From positions 33,325 to 40,317 of the forward strand of contig PLZZ01000102.1 in the NCBI GenBank assembly GCA_003153585.1: DNA of 6,993 nt, given 5' to 3'. This document shows, one piece after another, positions 6,193-6,993 of this stretch. A program made the position numbers and the translations under genes. How positions within the stretch are numbered: the first letter of the stretch is position 1; every line of letters starts with the position of its first letter. This stretch comes from Acidobacteriota bacterium (lineage in GTDB: Bacteria; Acidobacteriota; Terriglobia; Acidiferrales; UBA7541). Under the pieces are notes generated by a model. It searched no databases and had not been told where the DNA came from. It saw nothing but the letters and a program-made list of their open reading frames with translations.

Positions 6193-6233
6193 TGGCCGCC
6201 CTCCGGCGAAACGTCAAGCGGCCACGTCGCCGG
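6193..6233 (-). repeat. Two interleaved 7-bp inverted repeats in the cobO leader (possible pseudoknot or alternative hairpins)
   Basis: In the cobO mRNA direction the order is CCGGCGA, cg, TGGCCGC, an 8-nt spacer, TCGCCGG, agg, GCGGCCA. Arms 1 and 3 pair perfectly, as do arms 2 and 4, so the two stems cross each other. They end 33 nt before the cobO ATG. The second stem can add two U-G pairs. No T-tract follows. Seen directly as sequence symmetry; RNA structure is inferred. Confidence 0.5.
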
Positions 6234-6268
6234 CTAACGATTTGACCAGGCCAGGGTTGAGAAAGACC

Positions 6269-6285
6269 CTCGTCATGATAATGAG
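6269..6285. repeat. Imperfect 17-bp dyad, candidate operator
   Basis: CTCGTCATGATAATGAG matches its own reverse complement at six of eight half-site positions around a central G. It immediately precedes the -10-like TATACT of the plus-strand gene, a usual place for a repressor site. Evidence is only the symmetry. Confidence 0.25.
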
Positions 6286-6286
6286 A

Positions 6287-6292
6287 TATACT
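6287..6292 (+). promoter_or_regulatory. Weak candidate -10 element for the DUF2911 gene
   Basis: TATACT matches the sigma-70 -10 consensus at five of six positions and lies about 93 nt before the GTG start. The nearest good -35-like hexamer, TTGAGA (6257-6262), is 24 nt away, too far for a normal promoter. The call is therefore tentative. Confidence 0.25.
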
Positions 6293-6373
6293 CCGAACGA
6301 AATCAGCTTAGAGGCACAAAGTAGAAAAGCCTCCATGGGCTCGCGTCGCGATCATGCAAGCTAAATTCTCTTC

Positions 6374-6379
6374 AAGGAG
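6374..6379 (+). promoter_or_regulatory. Ribosome binding site deciding the GTG start of the DUF2911 gene
   Basis: AAGGAG lies 5 nt before GTG (6385-6387). An ATG that starts two bases earlier (6383) is out of frame and hits TGA after one further codon, so GTG is the true start. Confidence 0.7.
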
Positions 6380-6384
6380 ATAAT

Positions 6385-6945
6385 GTGCTGAAACATTTTG
6401 CATTTCTCATCGTGGTTCTTCTAGGAGGCACCATTCTGGCGGTTCCTGGCTACGCACAGGATACGAGCCAGCGCCCTAGCCCGTCAGCGAACGCAAATTG
6501 CAGCTTCGCAGACGGCAAAACCGTGACCGTGGCCTATTCGAGCCCGCGCGCGAAGGGCCGCAAGATTTACGGTGGTTTGGTTCCCTATGGCAAAGTATGG
6601 CGCGCAGGTGCGAACGAAGCCACCACGATTGCAATCGATACTGACGTGATGATCGGCGGCAAAGCAGTACCCGCAGGCACCTACACAATCTTCACGATTC
6701 CGAACGAGGACAAATGGACGCTGATCCTCAACAAGACAACAAAGAACGCCAAAGGCGGTCCCTTGTGGGGCGTTCCGTATCCGGGCGAAGAGGGAGACTT
6801 CGCACGCGTGGATATGAAAGCTTCCAAGCTCAGTTCGCCGGTCGAGAACTTCACCATCTCGTTTGATAAGTCAGGTTCCGGATGCGTGATGAATCTGGAT
6901 TGGGAGACGACGCGAGCTTCCATCGAAATTTCGGACAAGAAGTAA
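6385..6945 (+). CDS. Exported DUF2911 domain-containing protein
   Basis: A 186-residue protein with a GTG start. It has a signal peptide (K3-H4, hydrophobic 5-20, probable cleavage after GYA24) and no lipobox, so it is probably periplasmic or secreted. The mature part shows the DUF2911 pattern: VAYSSPRAKGRKIYGGLVPYG (49-69), KVWRAGANEATTI (70-82), IGGKAVPAGTYTIFTIP (90-106), WTLILNK (111-117) and a C-terminal beta-rich part ending LDWETT. The biochemical role of DUF2911 proteins is not established to my knowledge. C39, just before the domain, and C167, near its end, are the only cysteines and could form a disulfide after export (inference). The gene is divergent from cobO and stands alone in the window; no terminator hairpin is visible in the 48 bases after its stop. 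Confidence 0.88.
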   Translation: MLKHFAFLIVVLLGGTILAVPGYAQDTSQRPSPSANANCSFADGKTVTVAYSSPRAKGRKIYGGLVPYGKVWRAGANEATTIAIDTDVMIGGKAVPAGTYTIFTIPNEDKWTLILNKTTKNAKGGPLWGVPYPGEEGDFARVDMKASKLSSPVENFTISFDKSGSGCVMNLDWETTRASIEISDKK

Positions 6946-6948
6946 AAG

Positions 6949-6993
6949 TTAGGACAATTCCAGGAGCTTGGGCAAGGACTTCGCTATCGCGGC
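6949..6993 (-). CDS. Possible 3' end of a convergent gene, cut by window edge
   Basis: On the minus strand an open frame enters from the right edge and ends at TAA (6951-6949), reading AAIAKSLPKLLELS. The composition is protein-like and the stop lies 3 bases beyond the DUF2911 stop, a common convergent arrangement. With only 14 codons and another frame also open, this is a guess. Confidence 0.25.
   Translation of the reverse strand, partial: AAIAKSLPKLLELS

Larger units (their letters stand above)
6160..6384. promoter_or_regulatory. Divergent intergenic region between cobO and the DUF2911 gene
   Basis: These 225 bp must hold the promoters of both divergent transcription units. They contain the palindrome TCTCGCGAGA (6169-6178), interleaved inverted repeats (6193-6233), a short AGGGT/ACCCT hairpin (6253-6270), an imperfect 17-bp dyad (6269-6285), a -10-like TATACT for the plus strand, and TCGCG-T-CGCGA (6341-6351). 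No cobalamin riboswitch signature is recognisable. Confidence 0.6.

Noticed and set aside
6160..6330. Cobalamin riboswitch upstream of cobO
   Set aside because: This would be the expected regulator, but I could not find a B12-box-like segment or the conserved core sequences on the minus strand, and the leader is short for this class. A covariance-model search for the cobalamin family would settle it.

Overview
The window is a stretch of bacterial chromosome, moderately GC-rich and densely coded. The most likely source is an Acidobacteriota lineage. This is inferred from the style of the proteins: an exported LolA-like protein ending in a KCEYN-type beta strand, a DUF2911 protein, and a PuuD-like amidotransferase with an ICFGVQ nucleophile elbow. 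There is no rRNA or other phylogenetic marker to prove it. I see no phage, transposon, CRISPR array, tRNA or defence system.

Layout: seven genes lie head to tail on the minus strand. Read in transcription order from about 6.2 kb down to base 1 they are cobO (corrinoid adenosyltransferase), accD (acetyl-CoA carboxyltransferase beta subunit), folC (folylpolyglutamate/dihydrofolate synthase), a 276-bp gap, a DinB-like metalloprotein, a PuuD-like class I glutamine amidotransferase, an SDR oxidoreductase, and an exported LolA-like protein that runs off the left edge. One gene, an exported DUF2911 protein, is divergent on the plus strand at 6385-6945. The last 45 bases may hold the 3' end of a convergent minus-strand gene.

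How the genes relate: cobO-accD-folC is tightly packed (gaps of 2 and 12 nt) and is probably one housekeeping operon for cofactor and fatty-acid precursor metabolism; accD next to folC is also seen in E. coli. The downstream DinB/amidotransferase/SDR/LolA-like group is looser, with gaps of 276, 118 and 92 nt and then a 10-nt overlap. It may have its own promoter in the 276-bp gap. No shared pathway for these last four is evident.

The points most worth a second look are non-coding. (1) A 12-nt anti-Shine-Dalgarno-like sequence sits directly after the folC stop and is complementary to the dinB-like ribosome binding site 254 nt further along the same strand. (2) Two interleaved 7-bp inverted repeats lie in the cobO leader and could form a pseudoknot or two alternative hairpins. 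(3) Two gene starts are easy to mis-annotate: a TTG start overlapping the SDR stop, and a GTG start masked by an out-of-frame ATG. The coding content itself looks ordinary, and I do not see a new multi-gene system.
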